Source: Gammaproteobacteria bacterium (GTDB lineage: Bacteria > Pseudomonadota > Gammaproteobacteria > Tenderiales > Tenderiaceae). From it: a stretch of DNA of 6,893 bases. Of the stretch, positions 1 through 5,479 are shown piece by piece. Position 1 is the first letter of the stretch, and each line of letters opens with the position of its first letter. The translations under genes were made by a program, and so were the position numbers. The notes under the pieces were generated by a model. The model had not been told where the DNA came from and did no database searches. It saw nothing but the letters and a program-made list of their open reading frames with translations. Location: positions 1 through 6,893 of the forward strand of contig JALTMR010000148.1 of the NCBI GenBank assembly GCA_027001525.1, written 5' to 3'.

Positions 1-2
1 AT

Positions 3-218
3 GTGTGCGAAACCCTCGAAGGGGTGAAAACCCACATCGCCGAAGAGAGCCTGCGTGACAATCAGCAAGCCTGGGCAACGATGGTAGACGGCATTGAACA
101 GCGCTACACCATGAAAGACGAGCGCCTCGTATTCAAGACCGTCATGAGAAAAGGGGATGGATCGAACCCGCCCGCGGCGGACAAGGCCGATGACGACTCA
201 GATATTGAGCTCTTCTAA
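3..218 (+). CDS. 3' end of an unidentified gene, acidic C-terminus
   Basis: Seventy-one residues are readable from the left edge to a TAA stop, and the frame is open at the edge. The GTG at position 3 may therefore be an internal valine, with most of the protein outside the window. The visible part has a helical-looking stretch (roughly residues 10-48, with AWATMVDGIEQRYTMKDERL) and then a disordered-looking tail rich in Asp, Ala and Pro that ends in DDDSDIELF. Acidic tails ending in a short hydrophobic peptide occur in some bacterial signalling proteins, but I do not recognise the family and assign no function. No hydrophobic segment is visible. It converges on the glutaredoxin gene with 63 bp between them. 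That it is coding is fairly secure, because amino-acid use looks natural over the whole stretch. Confidence 0.6.
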   Translation: MCETLEGVKTHIAEESLRDNQQAWATMVDGIEQRYTMKDERLVFKTVMRKGDGSNPPAADKADDDSDIELF

Positions 219-281
219 CAGGTTACTGGCACTCTTTTTCGAGTGAGCACGAAGCAGGCAGGACAGAAGCAACCGGGCATA

Positions 282-563
282 TCAGGGCGGGCTAAGCAAC
301 GCATCCAGCTCGCCGCGATGCTCCAGCATCAGCAGCTCCTGACACCCCCCGATGTGTTGATCATTGATAAAAATCTGAGGTAACGAACTGGCTCCCCCGG
401 CCCGCTCGGTCATTGCCGCCCGTGCCGCACTGTCGCCATCGATGGGGTATTCAATAAACTCGATGCCCTTGGTTTCGAGGAACATCTTTGCCCGCAGGCA
501 AAAACCACAATAGCGCCATGTATAAATTTCCACTTTTGCAGTGGTTGAAGAGTGTGCAGTCAT
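282..563 (-). CDS. grxC: class 3 glutaredoxin (GrxC type) with a CGFC active site
   Basis: This 93-residue protein has the glutaredoxin pattern throughout. There is a beta strand (VEIYT), the redox motif C19-G20-F21-C22 followed by RAK, the KGIEF segment, the cis-proline loop SLPQIF (Pro62), and the GG turn (residues 72-73) with HIGGC. Glutaredoxins reduce protein disulfides and glutathione mixed disulfides in the cytoplasm, using glutathione and glutathione reductase. The length is close to that of E. coli Grx3, plus about ten extra N-terminal residues. The motif is unusual: Grx3 normally has CPYC, while monothiol iron-sulfur glutaredoxins have CGFS, so CGFC combines the two. The start is ATG at 563 without a clear Shine-Dalgarno sequence. 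A candidate promoter lies just upstream. The family call is firm; the orthologue name is less so. Confidence 0.92.
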   Translation of the reverse strand: MTAHSSTTAKVEIYTWRYCGFCLRAKMFLETKGIEFIEYPIDGDSAARAAMTERAGGASSLPQIFINDQHIGGCQELLMLEHRGELDALLSPP

Positions 564-766
564 AACCCGGCGGATCTACGCAATGAAATGGCCGCCCTGT
601 ATAGCAACATCACCCAACAAAGTCCAGAACACCTCCCGGTGCGACACGGCCGCGCCCAAGTCATCGATATAACCGATCTTTTTTAGGGGTAATGTGAGCG
701 GCATTTTGTCCGATAGCTTGGTAGCCAAAGTCATTCGTGAAGTATTAGCAGGTTTATTCACAGCCG
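564..766. other. divergent spacer between grxC and the HD-GYP gene
   Basis: These 203 bp separate two divergent genes and should hold both promoters. Besides the candidate grxC promoter, a weak plus-strand match exists (TTGGTA at 718-723, TATTAG at 743-748, 19-nt spacer). Three short frames have protein-like composition. One is plus-strand 552-686, ending in VIDITDLF then TAG. One is a GTG start at 694, preceded by AGGGG, reading SGILSDSLVAKVI before it runs into the shadow frame of the HD-GYP gene. One is minus-strand 576-761, whose ATG and GTG starts all lack a Shine-Dalgarno sequence. None has start signals strong enough to call as a gene. I see no known riboswitch pattern. Confidence 0.5.
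598..626 (-). promoter_or_regulatory. candidate sigma-70 promoter for grxC
   Basis: On the minus strand, TGGACT (621-626, four of six matches to TTGACA) is followed by a 17-nt spacer and TATACA (598-603). Transcription would begin near 591 and give a leader of about 28 nt before the ATG at 563. The -10 box lacks the conserved final T, so this is only a plausible match. It overlaps a minus-strand short frame (576-761), and the two readings compete. Confidence 0.35.
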
Positions 767-2395
767 ATGTCAGACCCCAACCACCTCAGCCAGCACATCA
801 GCCATCTCATCGAGATCGGCCTGGCGCTCTCATCAGAAAAGAACTCCCACGTCCTGCTCGATCGTATCGTCGAAAGCGCCCAGGTACTAACCAAGGCCAA
901 CGGCGGTACCCTCTATCTCGTGCGCGACAACAGCCTCCACTTTGCCGTGATGCGCACCAACTCGCTCAGGGCCGGAGGCCAGGCGCAGGAAGAGCCCTCA
1001 CCGCCGCCGATCCCGCTCTACCTCGAAGATGAGGTGCCCAACACAAACACCGTGGCCACCTGCGCGGCGGTAAGTGGCGTAACCCTGAATATCGACGATA
1101 TGAGCGGCATGCCGGAGTTCGACTTCTCAGGCGCGCTCAAGTACGAGCGGGCCAGCGGCGAGCACTCAAAGTCCTTCCTCGCCATTCCGCTGACCAATCA
1201 TGAGAACGATGTCATCGGCGTGTTGCAGCTGATTAACGCCCAGCACCCGGAAACGGGCGAAGTCATCCCCTTTTCCGGCGAAGCGCAGCGGTTGGCTGAA
1301 TCCCTCGCCTCCCAGGCCGCCATCTCGCTGACAAACCAGCAGCTGTTGTTCGACCTGCGCAACCTGCTGGAGAAGTTCATTGGCGTCATCGCCGATGCCA
1401 TCGACGAAAAATCCCCCTACACCGGCAGCCACTGCCGCCGGGTGCCCGAAATCGCCATGCTGCTGGCCGACGCCGTCAACGCCACGCAAAAGGGCCGGCA
1501 CCGTGATACCCGCTTCAACGACGATGAGCTGTACGAAATCAAGATCGCCGCCATGCTGCACGACTACGGCAAAATCACCACCCCCGTGCACGTCGTCGAC
1601 AAGGCGACCAAGCTGGAAGCCATCTTCGACCGCATCCACCTCATCGAGGGCCGCTTTGAAATTCTCAAACGTGATCTGGAAATTGCGCTGCTCAAACAGC
1701 GCCTGGCCGAGCGGGGCGAGGTGGACGTTGACGTGCGCCACTGCCACCAGTTTCAGGCGCAGCTGGCCCGGCTCGATGACGATTTTGCCTTCCTGAAAAA
1801 ATGCAATCTGGGCAGTGAGTTTATGTCGGAGCAGGATCGCCAGCGGGTGGCGCAGATCAGCCAGCTCACCTGGCAGAACCACCGCGGCAAACCACAGCCC
1901 ATGCTGGATGAGAACGAACACTACAACCTCACCATCGCCAAGGGCACGCTGACACAGGAAGAGCGGACCGAAATCAACGCCCACGTCCTCACCACCATCC
2001 GCATGCTCGAAGCGCTGCCCTTTCCCAAGAACCTGCGCAACGTGCCGGAGATCGCCGGTGGCCACCACGAACGCATCGACGGCAACGGCTACCCCAAAGG
2101 GCTCACCGGCGAACAGATGTCAGTGCAGGCACGCCTCATGTGCATCGCCGATATTTTTGAAGCACTCACCGCCACCGACCGCCCCTACAAAAAGGCGATG
2201 TCGCTCTCGCAGACACTGACCATTCTTGGCAACATGGCGCTGGAGGGGCACATCGACCCCGACCTGTTCGCGGTCTTTGTGGAGGAAGGTGTCTACCTGC
2301 GCTACGCCGAACGTTTTCTCGCCCCGGAGCAGATCGACGACGTTGACTTGAGCAGCCTGCCCGGCCTCGCCAATCTGCGCCACACCGGCACTTGA
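767..2395 (+). CDS. GAF and HD-GYP domain protein, probable c-di-GMP phosphodiesterase
   Basis: A soluble protein of 542 residues. An N-terminal GAF sensor domain (about 15-190) includes TKANGGTLYLV, SFLAIPL and IGVLQLINA. A helix (about 190-212) leads into the HD-GYP domain (about 200-520). Catalytic and metal-binding motifs are present: TGSHCRRV (His222), HDYGK (His265, Asp266, Lys269), H406, HHE at 433-435 with DGNGYP at 438-443, and D462 in the IADIFEALT segment. Such proteins hydrolyse c-di-GMP, here presumably controlled by what the GAF domain binds; the ligand cannot be read. About 110 residues (roughly 282-391) separate the segment after HDYGK from the KGTLTQEE helix and enlarge the domain. 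The ATG at 767 is the only start in this frame, since an in-frame TAG lies at 746, but the Shine-Dalgarno is poor. There is no membrane segment or signal peptide. Confidence 0.95.
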   Translation: MSDPNHLSQHISHLIEIGLALSSEKNSHVLLDRIVESAQVLTKANGGTLYLVRDNSLHFAVMRTNSLRAGGQAQEEPSPPPIPLYLEDEVPNTNTVATCAAVSGVTLNIDDMSGMPEFDFSGALKYERASGEHSKSFLAIPLTNHENDVIGVLQLINAQHPETGEVIPFSGEAQRLAESLASQAAISLTNQQLLFDLRNLLEKFIGVIADAIDEKSPYTGSHCRRVPEIAMLLADAVNATQKGRHRDTRFNDDELYEIKIAAMLHDYGKITTPVHVVDKATKLEAIFDRIHLIEGRFEILKRDLEIALLKQRLAERGEVDVDVRHCHQFQAQLARLDDDFAFLKKCNLGSEFMSEQDRQRVAQISQLTWQNHRGKPQPMLDENEHYNLTIAKGTLTQEERTEINAHVLTTIRMLEALPFPKNLRNVPEIAGGHHERIDGNGYPKGLTGEQMSVQARLMCIADIFEALTATDRPYKKAMSLSQTLTILGNMALEGHIDPDLFAVFVEEGVYLRYAERFLAPEQIDDVDLSSLPGLANLRHTGT

Positions 2396-2409
2396 GACAC
2401 CGCCCGCCC

Positions 2410-2439
2410 AGCCCGGATTATTCATGAACAATCCGGGCT
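2410..2439. terminator. 30-bp near-palindrome between convergent genes
   Basis: Arms AGCCCGGATT (2410-2419) and AATCCGGGCT (2430-2439) are exact complements. The ten bases between them contain the self-complementary TTCATGAA. Overall 14 of 15 pairs match, with one mismatch at A2420 and C2429. In the minus-strand transcript that pair becomes G-U, so the srkA message folds completely. The right arm overlaps the srkA stop codon. No T tract follows on either side, so it is not a textbook intrinsic terminator. It could block transcription in both directions or protect 3' ends. Confidence 0.6.
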
Positions 2440-3424
2440 AGACCGGCAACGGCGGCTCATCCAGCGCCGCCATCTGCTCTCTCAGCGTCAGAATCTGCTC
2501 CTCCCAGTAACGCGGTCCGCTGAACCAGGGGAATGCAATGGGAAAAGCAGGGTCGTGCCAGCGTCGCGCCAGCCAGGCCGAGTAGTGCAACAGCCGCAAG
2601 GCACGCAGCGCCTCGATGATGTGCAGCTCGACGTAGTCGAAATCAGCAAACTGCTGATAGCCCCGCAACACCGCACTGAGCTGGCGCGCCATCGATTCGC
2701 GATCACCCGACAGCAACATCCACAGATCCTGCACCGCCGGCCCCATGCGGCTGTCATCAAAATCGACAAAATGGGGGCCATCATCGGTCCAGAGAATATT
2801 GCCTCGGTGGCAATCCCCATGCAGGCGAATGTTGTGCAGCGTTCCACACGACTCAAAGCGCATGGCCACCCGCTTGAGCACATCCTCGGCCACACTGCGA
2901 TAAGCCACCTCCAGCTCGGCGGGAATACAGCGCTGGTCGACCAGAAACTGGTAGGGCTCATAACCAAAGGTCTCGATATCGAGACAGGGGCGATGCTCGT
3001 AGGGCTGACGGGCACCCAGCAGGTGCATGCGACCAAGAAAACGCCCCATCCACTCCAGATCCCGATCCGACTCCAGATCCGGCCCCCGCCCGCCACGGCG
3101 CGGATAGAGCGAAAAACGAAACCCCTCGTACTCATGCAGGGTGTTGCCCGCCTCATCGCGCAGAGGCGGCACCACGGGGATCTCCTGCTCGGCCAAGGCC
3201 AGGGTAAAGGCGTGGTCTTCCAGAATCGCCGCATCGCTCCAGCGCTGGGGACGGTAGAATTTGACGATCAGCGGCTGCGCCTCCTCAATCCCCACCTGGT
3301 AGACCCGGTTCTCGTAGCTGTTGAGCGCCAGCTGCCGGCCATCACACAGATAACCCTGGCTCTCGACGGCCGCCAGTATCCGCTCCGGCGACAAACCCTC
3401 GTAGGGTGGTTTTAACTCAGACAT
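2438..3424 (-). CDS. srkA: stress response kinase A (SrkA/RdoA, YihE family)
   Basis: At 328 residues it matches the length of E. coli SrkA as I recall it, and shares its signature segments: LNSYENRVYQ (34-43), VKFYRP with the ATP-site Lys55, LGRMH (130-134), the catalytic loop LHGDCHRGNIL (Asp204, Asn209), the metal site VDFDD (220-224), GPAVQDLWMLL (228-238) and WLARRWHDPAFP. SrkA is a cytoplasmic serine/threonine kinase with an aminoglycoside-phosphotransferase fold. In E. coli it counters envelope and oxidative stress and death signalling. All expected catalytic residues are present. The gene lies 14 nt behind the arsC-like gene. AAAGG (3436-3440) overlaps that gene's stop codon, so the two are probably co-transcribed and translationally coupled. 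In E. coli srkA is followed by dsbA; no dsbA is present here. Confidence 0.96.
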   Translation of the reverse strand: MSELKPPYEGLSPERILAAVESQGYLCDGRQLALNSYENRVYQVGIEEAQPLIVKFYRPQRWSDAAILEDHAFTLALAEQEIPVVPPLRDEAGNTLHEYEGFRFSLYPRRGGRGPDLESDRDLEWMGRFLGRMHLLGARQPYEHRPCLDIETFGYEPYQFLVDQRCIPAELEVAYRSVAEDVLKRVAMRFESCGTLHNIRLHGDCHRGNILWTDDGPHFVDFDDSRMGPAVQDLWMLLSGDRESMARQLSAVLRGYQQFADFDYVELHIIEALRALRLLHYSAWLARRWHDPAFPIAFPWFSGPRYWEEQILTLREQMAALDEPPLPV

Positions 3425-3438
3425 GACAGTGAAGGCCT

Positions 3439-3786
3439 TTAGATAATGGTAAGCACGTTCTCAGGCGGCCGCCCCAGCGCCGCCTTGCCGTTGGCCAGCA
3501 CAATGGGACGCTCGATCAGTTTCGGGTGGTCAACCATCGCCTGCACCAGCTGCGCTTCGGCCAGTGACTCATGCGCCAGATTCAGCTCGGTGTAGAGCGC
3601 TTCTTTACGGCGCATCAGCTGCCGCGCCGACAGGCCCAACAGCGACAGAATAGCCTGCAACTCGGTTGCCGAAGGCGGTGTCTTGAGATACTCCACCACC
3701 TCGGGTTCGATTCCCTGCGCCTGCAACAGCGCCAGCGTTTGGCGTGACTTGGAACAGCGGGGATTGTGGTAGATGACAACACTCAT
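3439..3786 (-). CDS. arsC: arsenate reductase family protein (ArsC/YfgD type, thioredoxin fold)
   Basis: A protein of 115 residues beginning VVIYHNPRCSKSRQTL, with the presumed catalytic Cys11 after a short beta strand. Arginines expected to bind arsenate in E. coli ArsC have counterparts in LMRRKE (59-60), IERPIVL (Arg93) and GRPPE (Arg106). The usual family reaction reduces arsenate to arsenite using glutathione and glutaredoxin. RCSKSR differs from ACGTSR of plasmid ArsC and resembles the YfgD branch, whose role is less certain. No arsenite pump or ArsR regulator is nearby, so detoxification is not supported by context. I chose ATG at 3786 over the longer frame from 3837 because AAGGAG (3795-3800) lies 8 nt upstream, and the longer start would place the -10 element inside the gene. 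Confidence 0.9.
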   Translation of the reverse strand: MSVVIYHNPRCSKSRQTLALLQAQGIEPEVVEYLKTPPSATELQAILSLLGLSARQLMRRKEALYTELNLAHESLAEAQLVQAMVDHPKLIERPIVLANGKAALGRPPENVLTII

Positions 3787-3824
3787 GGCATTCGCTCCTT
3801 TCGGGATATCAGCAGGGGGGCGAG

Positions 3825-3830
3825 AGTATA
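3825..3830 (-). promoter_or_regulatory. candidate -10 element for the arsC-srkA operon
   Basis: TATACT on the minus strand is a close match to the sigma-70 -10 consensus. A start near 3817 would give a leader of about 30 nt carrying the AAGGAG ribosome site. The -35 position 17 nt upstream reads CCTTCC, a poor match, so an activator may be needed. An 8-bp palindrome TGACGTCA (3854-3861) lies just upstream of that position. Confidence 0.45.
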
Positions 3831-3921
3831 CCCGCAAAGCCGGCCGAGGAAGGTGACGTCAAATCGTTTCCACGCAAAATGCACTGTAGAGCCCCCCGCC
3901 GAGTTTCTATAGACTGGGGCC

Positions 3922-4305
3922 ATGAAACCAGATCAACACCACCACATTGAGGTCAATGCCGAAGCGACCTACCTGCCAACACAGTCGCTCCCGCAGCACG
4001 ACCGCTACGTCTTCTCCTACACCATTACCCTGCACAACACCGGCACAACAGGTGTCAAACTTCAGAGCCGCCACTGGATTATCACCAACGCCAACGGCGA
4101 CGTTGAAGAGGTGCACGGCGAAGGGGTCATCGGCAAAAAACCCCACCTGCAACCCGGTGAGCGCTTTACCTACACCAGCGGCGCGGTGCTGGCGACACCT
4201 GTCGCCTCCATGCACGGTTACTACGACATGGTCGCCGACAATGGCGACACATTCCGGGCCCCCATCGCGCCCTTTACCCTGGCCATCCCTGGCTGCCTGC
4301 ACTGA
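3922..4305 (+). CDS. apaG: ApaG domain protein
   Basis: All 127 residues follow the ApaG pattern: EATYLPTQSLPQHDRYVF (14-31), YTITLHNTG, LQSRHWIITNANGDVEEV (48-64), the GEGVIG motif (66-71), PHLQPGERFTYTSG, TPVASMHGYYDMV and the terminal FTLAIPGCLH. ApaG has a fibronectin type III-like beta fold. It is often annotated as a Co2+/Mg2+ efflux protein, but its biochemical role is not settled. It frequently sits next to rsmA and apaH, neither of which is present here, so this copy stands alone. An in-frame TAG at 3910 leaves ATG 3922 as the only start. There is no convincing Shine-Dalgarno, only GGGG close to the start, and TATAGA at 3908-3913 could place the transcript start almost at the ATG. 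Confidence 0.96.
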   Translation: MKPDQHHHIEVNAEATYLPTQSLPQHDRYVFSYTITLHNTGTTGVKLQSRHWIITNANGDVEEVHGEGVIGKKPHLQPGERFTYTSGAVLATPVASMHGYYDMVADNGDTFRAPIAPFTLAIPGCLH

Positions 4306-4369
4306 CCCCCCTGCACTCCCCGTTTCGGCCCTGCCTCAACCGTAGCCAATCAGCGACAGCCCGATTTTT

Positions 4370-4425
4370 TGACTCAATACGTGTTGACACGGATAGACCG
4401 TCACAATACCTTAGCATTTGAGTCA
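4370..4425. repeat. inverted repeat flanking the protoglobin operon promoter
   Basis: TGACTCAA (4370-4377) and TTGAGTCA (4418-4425) are exact inverted copies with centres 48 bp apart. They bracket the candidate promoter at 4384-4412. Each contains a near-palindromic TGASTCA core. A second dyad, CGTGT-TG-ACACG (4380-4391), overlaps the -35 box. This arrangement would suit an operator bound by a dimeric regulator, possibly with looping, but chance cannot be excluded for 8-bp arms. Confidence 0.35.
4384..4412 (+). promoter_or_regulatory. candidate sigma-70 promoter of the protoglobin-Roadblock operon
   Basis: A perfect TTGACA (4384-4389) is followed by a 17-nt spacer and TACCTT (4407-4412), which keeps the three most conserved -10 positions (first T, second A, last T). 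Transcription would start near 4419, leaving a leader of about 63 nt before the ATG at 4482. The rest of the 176-bp spacer (4306-4481) shows a T6 run (4365-4370) without a clear hairpin, and no further gene. Confidence 0.5.
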
Positions 4426-4481
4426 GATAATAAGAGACAGGGAGCGCGGCAGCGCGTGTCCACAATTCAAGGGTAGGAAAC

Positions 4482-5048
4482 ATGGAAAACAAGATCGATT
4501 TTGAGCAGCTCGCTCACGAAACACGCATTCTCACCGGCTTCACCAATGCACACGAAACGCTGCTGATAGAGGCAGCGCCAGACATCACACCGCACCTGGT
4601 CCATGTCACCGAAGCCTTTTACAAAATATTGCACACACTACCAAAGGCCCAGCCTTTTCTGGATGGTCGTCTTGAGGCACTAAAAAAAGCTCACCTCAAC
4701 TGGCTGGAGTCCCTCTTCACCGGCCCCTTCGACGCCGACTTTGCCCAGGGGATGTATCACGTCGGCATGGTTCACGTTCGGGTCAAACTGCCGGTGGAAT
4801 TCATGCAGGGGGCCGGCACCCTGATTTTGAGCGAACTCATCAGCGTCGCTAAAGAGGTCTACCAGGACGACGCTCAGCGCCAGGCCGATATCATCCGCGC
4901 CATCAACGGCGTTATCGGTTTCTCGGTCACCATCATGCAGGAGTCCTATCAGGCCTCTTCCCTGGCGGAGGAGCTGGACAAATTCCTCGCCATCACCGGC
5001 ATGAGCCGCACCCTGTTCAACAACCTCGCCCTCGCTTACGAAAACTAG
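4482..5048 (+). CDS. stand-alone protoglobin (globin-coupled-sensor type heme domain)
   Basis: This 188-residue soluble protein matches the protoglobin / globin-coupled-sensor heme domain. The helix around PHLVHVTEAFYKILHTLP (37-54) corresponds to the family's FY segment. It is followed by LKKAHLNWLESLFTGPFDADFA (67-88) and by VGMVHVRVKLP (94-104). In that last segment His98 occupies the place of the proximal heme ligand in the family's H-x-R-[IV]-x-L motif. Such domains bind heme and sense O2, NO or CO. Globin-coupled sensors usually continue into a chemoreceptor or GGDEF output, but this one ends about 30 residues past the globin fold in an extra helix (ELDKFLAITGMSRTLFNN), so its signal must leave by protein contact. 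AAGGG (4469-4473) lies 8 nt before the ATG. The Roadblock gene follows 36 nt downstream on the same strand. Heme binding itself is inferred. Confidence 0.88.
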   Translation: MENKIDFEQLAHETRILTGFTNAHETLLIEAAPDITPHLVHVTEAFYKILHTLPKAQPFLDGRLEALKKAHLNWLESLFTGPFDADFAQGMYHVGMVHVRVKLPVEFMQGAGTLILSELISVAKEVYQDDAQRQADIIRAINGVIGFSVTIMQESYQASSLAEELDKFLAITGMSRTLFNNLALAYEN

Positions 5049-5070
5049 CCGGACGGTTACCACACAATTT

Positions 5071-5077
5071 AAGGAAG
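5071..5077 (+). promoter_or_regulatory. ribosome binding site that sets the Roadblock gene start
   Basis: AAGGAAG ends 7 nt before the ATG at 5085 but only 1 nt before the in-frame GTG at 5079. The normal spacing favours ATG 5085 and a 120-residue protein. Confidence 0.75.
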
Positions 5078-5084
5078 AGTGTTT

Positions 5085-5447
5085 ATGCGTTCAGATCTAC
5101 TGACCAATGTTCTCAGCGAACTCAACGGTGCCTCGGCCGACATTGAGGCCTCCGCCGTTATCTCCACCGATGGCTTGATGATGGCCGCCCAACTGCCATC
5201 CGGCCTGGACGAAGACCGCGTCGGTGCCATGGGCGCCGCCATGCTCTCTCTCGGCGACCGCACCGCACAGGAACTCAGCCGCGGCAAGCTGGAGCAAGTT
5301 CTGATCAAGGGTGACAGCGGTTACGTCCTTATGACCCACGCCGGCAGTGAAGCCGTGCTCTCCGTACTGGCCAAATCGGAAGCCCGCCTGGGGCTGATTT
5401 TTCTCGATGTAAAACGCGCAGCGGAATCCATCGCCAAGCTGGTCTAG
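5085..5447 (+). CDS. Roadblock/LC7 domain protein (MglB-like GTPase regulator)
   Basis: These 120 residues form a single Roadblock/LC7 domain. There is an N-terminal helix (LLTNVLSELNG), strand and turn AVISTDGLMMAAQLP (24-38), the LDEDRVGAMGAAMLSLGDRTAQEL helix (41-64), strands LEQVLIKGDSGYVLMTHAG (69-87) and a second helix AVLSVLAKSEARLG. A last strand and helix (LIFLDVKRAAESIAKLV) close it, as in the COG2018-like bacterial family. Such proteins are usually homodimers that bind Ras-like small GTPases of the MglA type, acting as activating proteins or scaffolds in polarity and motility. No GTPase gene lies in the window. Its place behind the protoglobin suggests a heme-linked sensory role, which is inference. 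There is no signal peptide or membrane segment. The fold assignment is firm, the partner unknown. Confidence 0.92.
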   Translation: MRSDLLTNVLSELNGASADIEASAVISTDGLMMAAQLPSGLDEDRVGAMGAAMLSLGDRTAQELSRGKLEQVLIKGDSGYVLMTHAGSEAVLSVLAKSEARLGLIFLDVKRAAESIAKLV

Positions 5448-5479
5448 GAAGCCGTCGGACTTAGGAGTAGTCATGTACT

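Noticed and set aside
230..245. Hairpin CACTC-TTTTTC-GAGTG as a terminator between the first gene and grxC
   Set aside because: The stem is only 5 bp with no T tract after it on either strand.
684..766. c-di-GMP riboswitch in the leader of the HD-GYP gene
   Set aside because: No GEMM-like conserved motifs are visible and the leader is short.
1166..2068. Minus-strand 300-residue open frame opposite the HD-GYP gene
   Set aside because: It lies wholly inside a gene with clear catalytic motifs. Its composition (runs of Val, Gly, His, Gln and Asp) is typical of a GC-rich antisense shadow and matches no family I know.
2555..3415. Plus-strand 286-residue open frame opposite srkA
   Set aside because: It is entirely antisense to a full-length, well-conserved SrkA and contains no recognisable domain or ribosome site.
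3439..3786. Arsenic resistance operon
   Set aside because: Only the reductase-fold gene is present. No ArsR, ArsB, Acr3 or ArsA gene is found, and the neighbour is srkA.
3787..3837. Longer N-terminus for the ArsC-like protein (17 extra residues)
   Set aside because: The extension would cover the AAGGAG ribosome site and the TATACT element, and the conserved family sequence begins at the ATG at 3786.
4341..4370. T6 run after apaG as an intrinsic terminator
   Set aside because: The sequence just before the T run does not form a convincing GC-rich stem.
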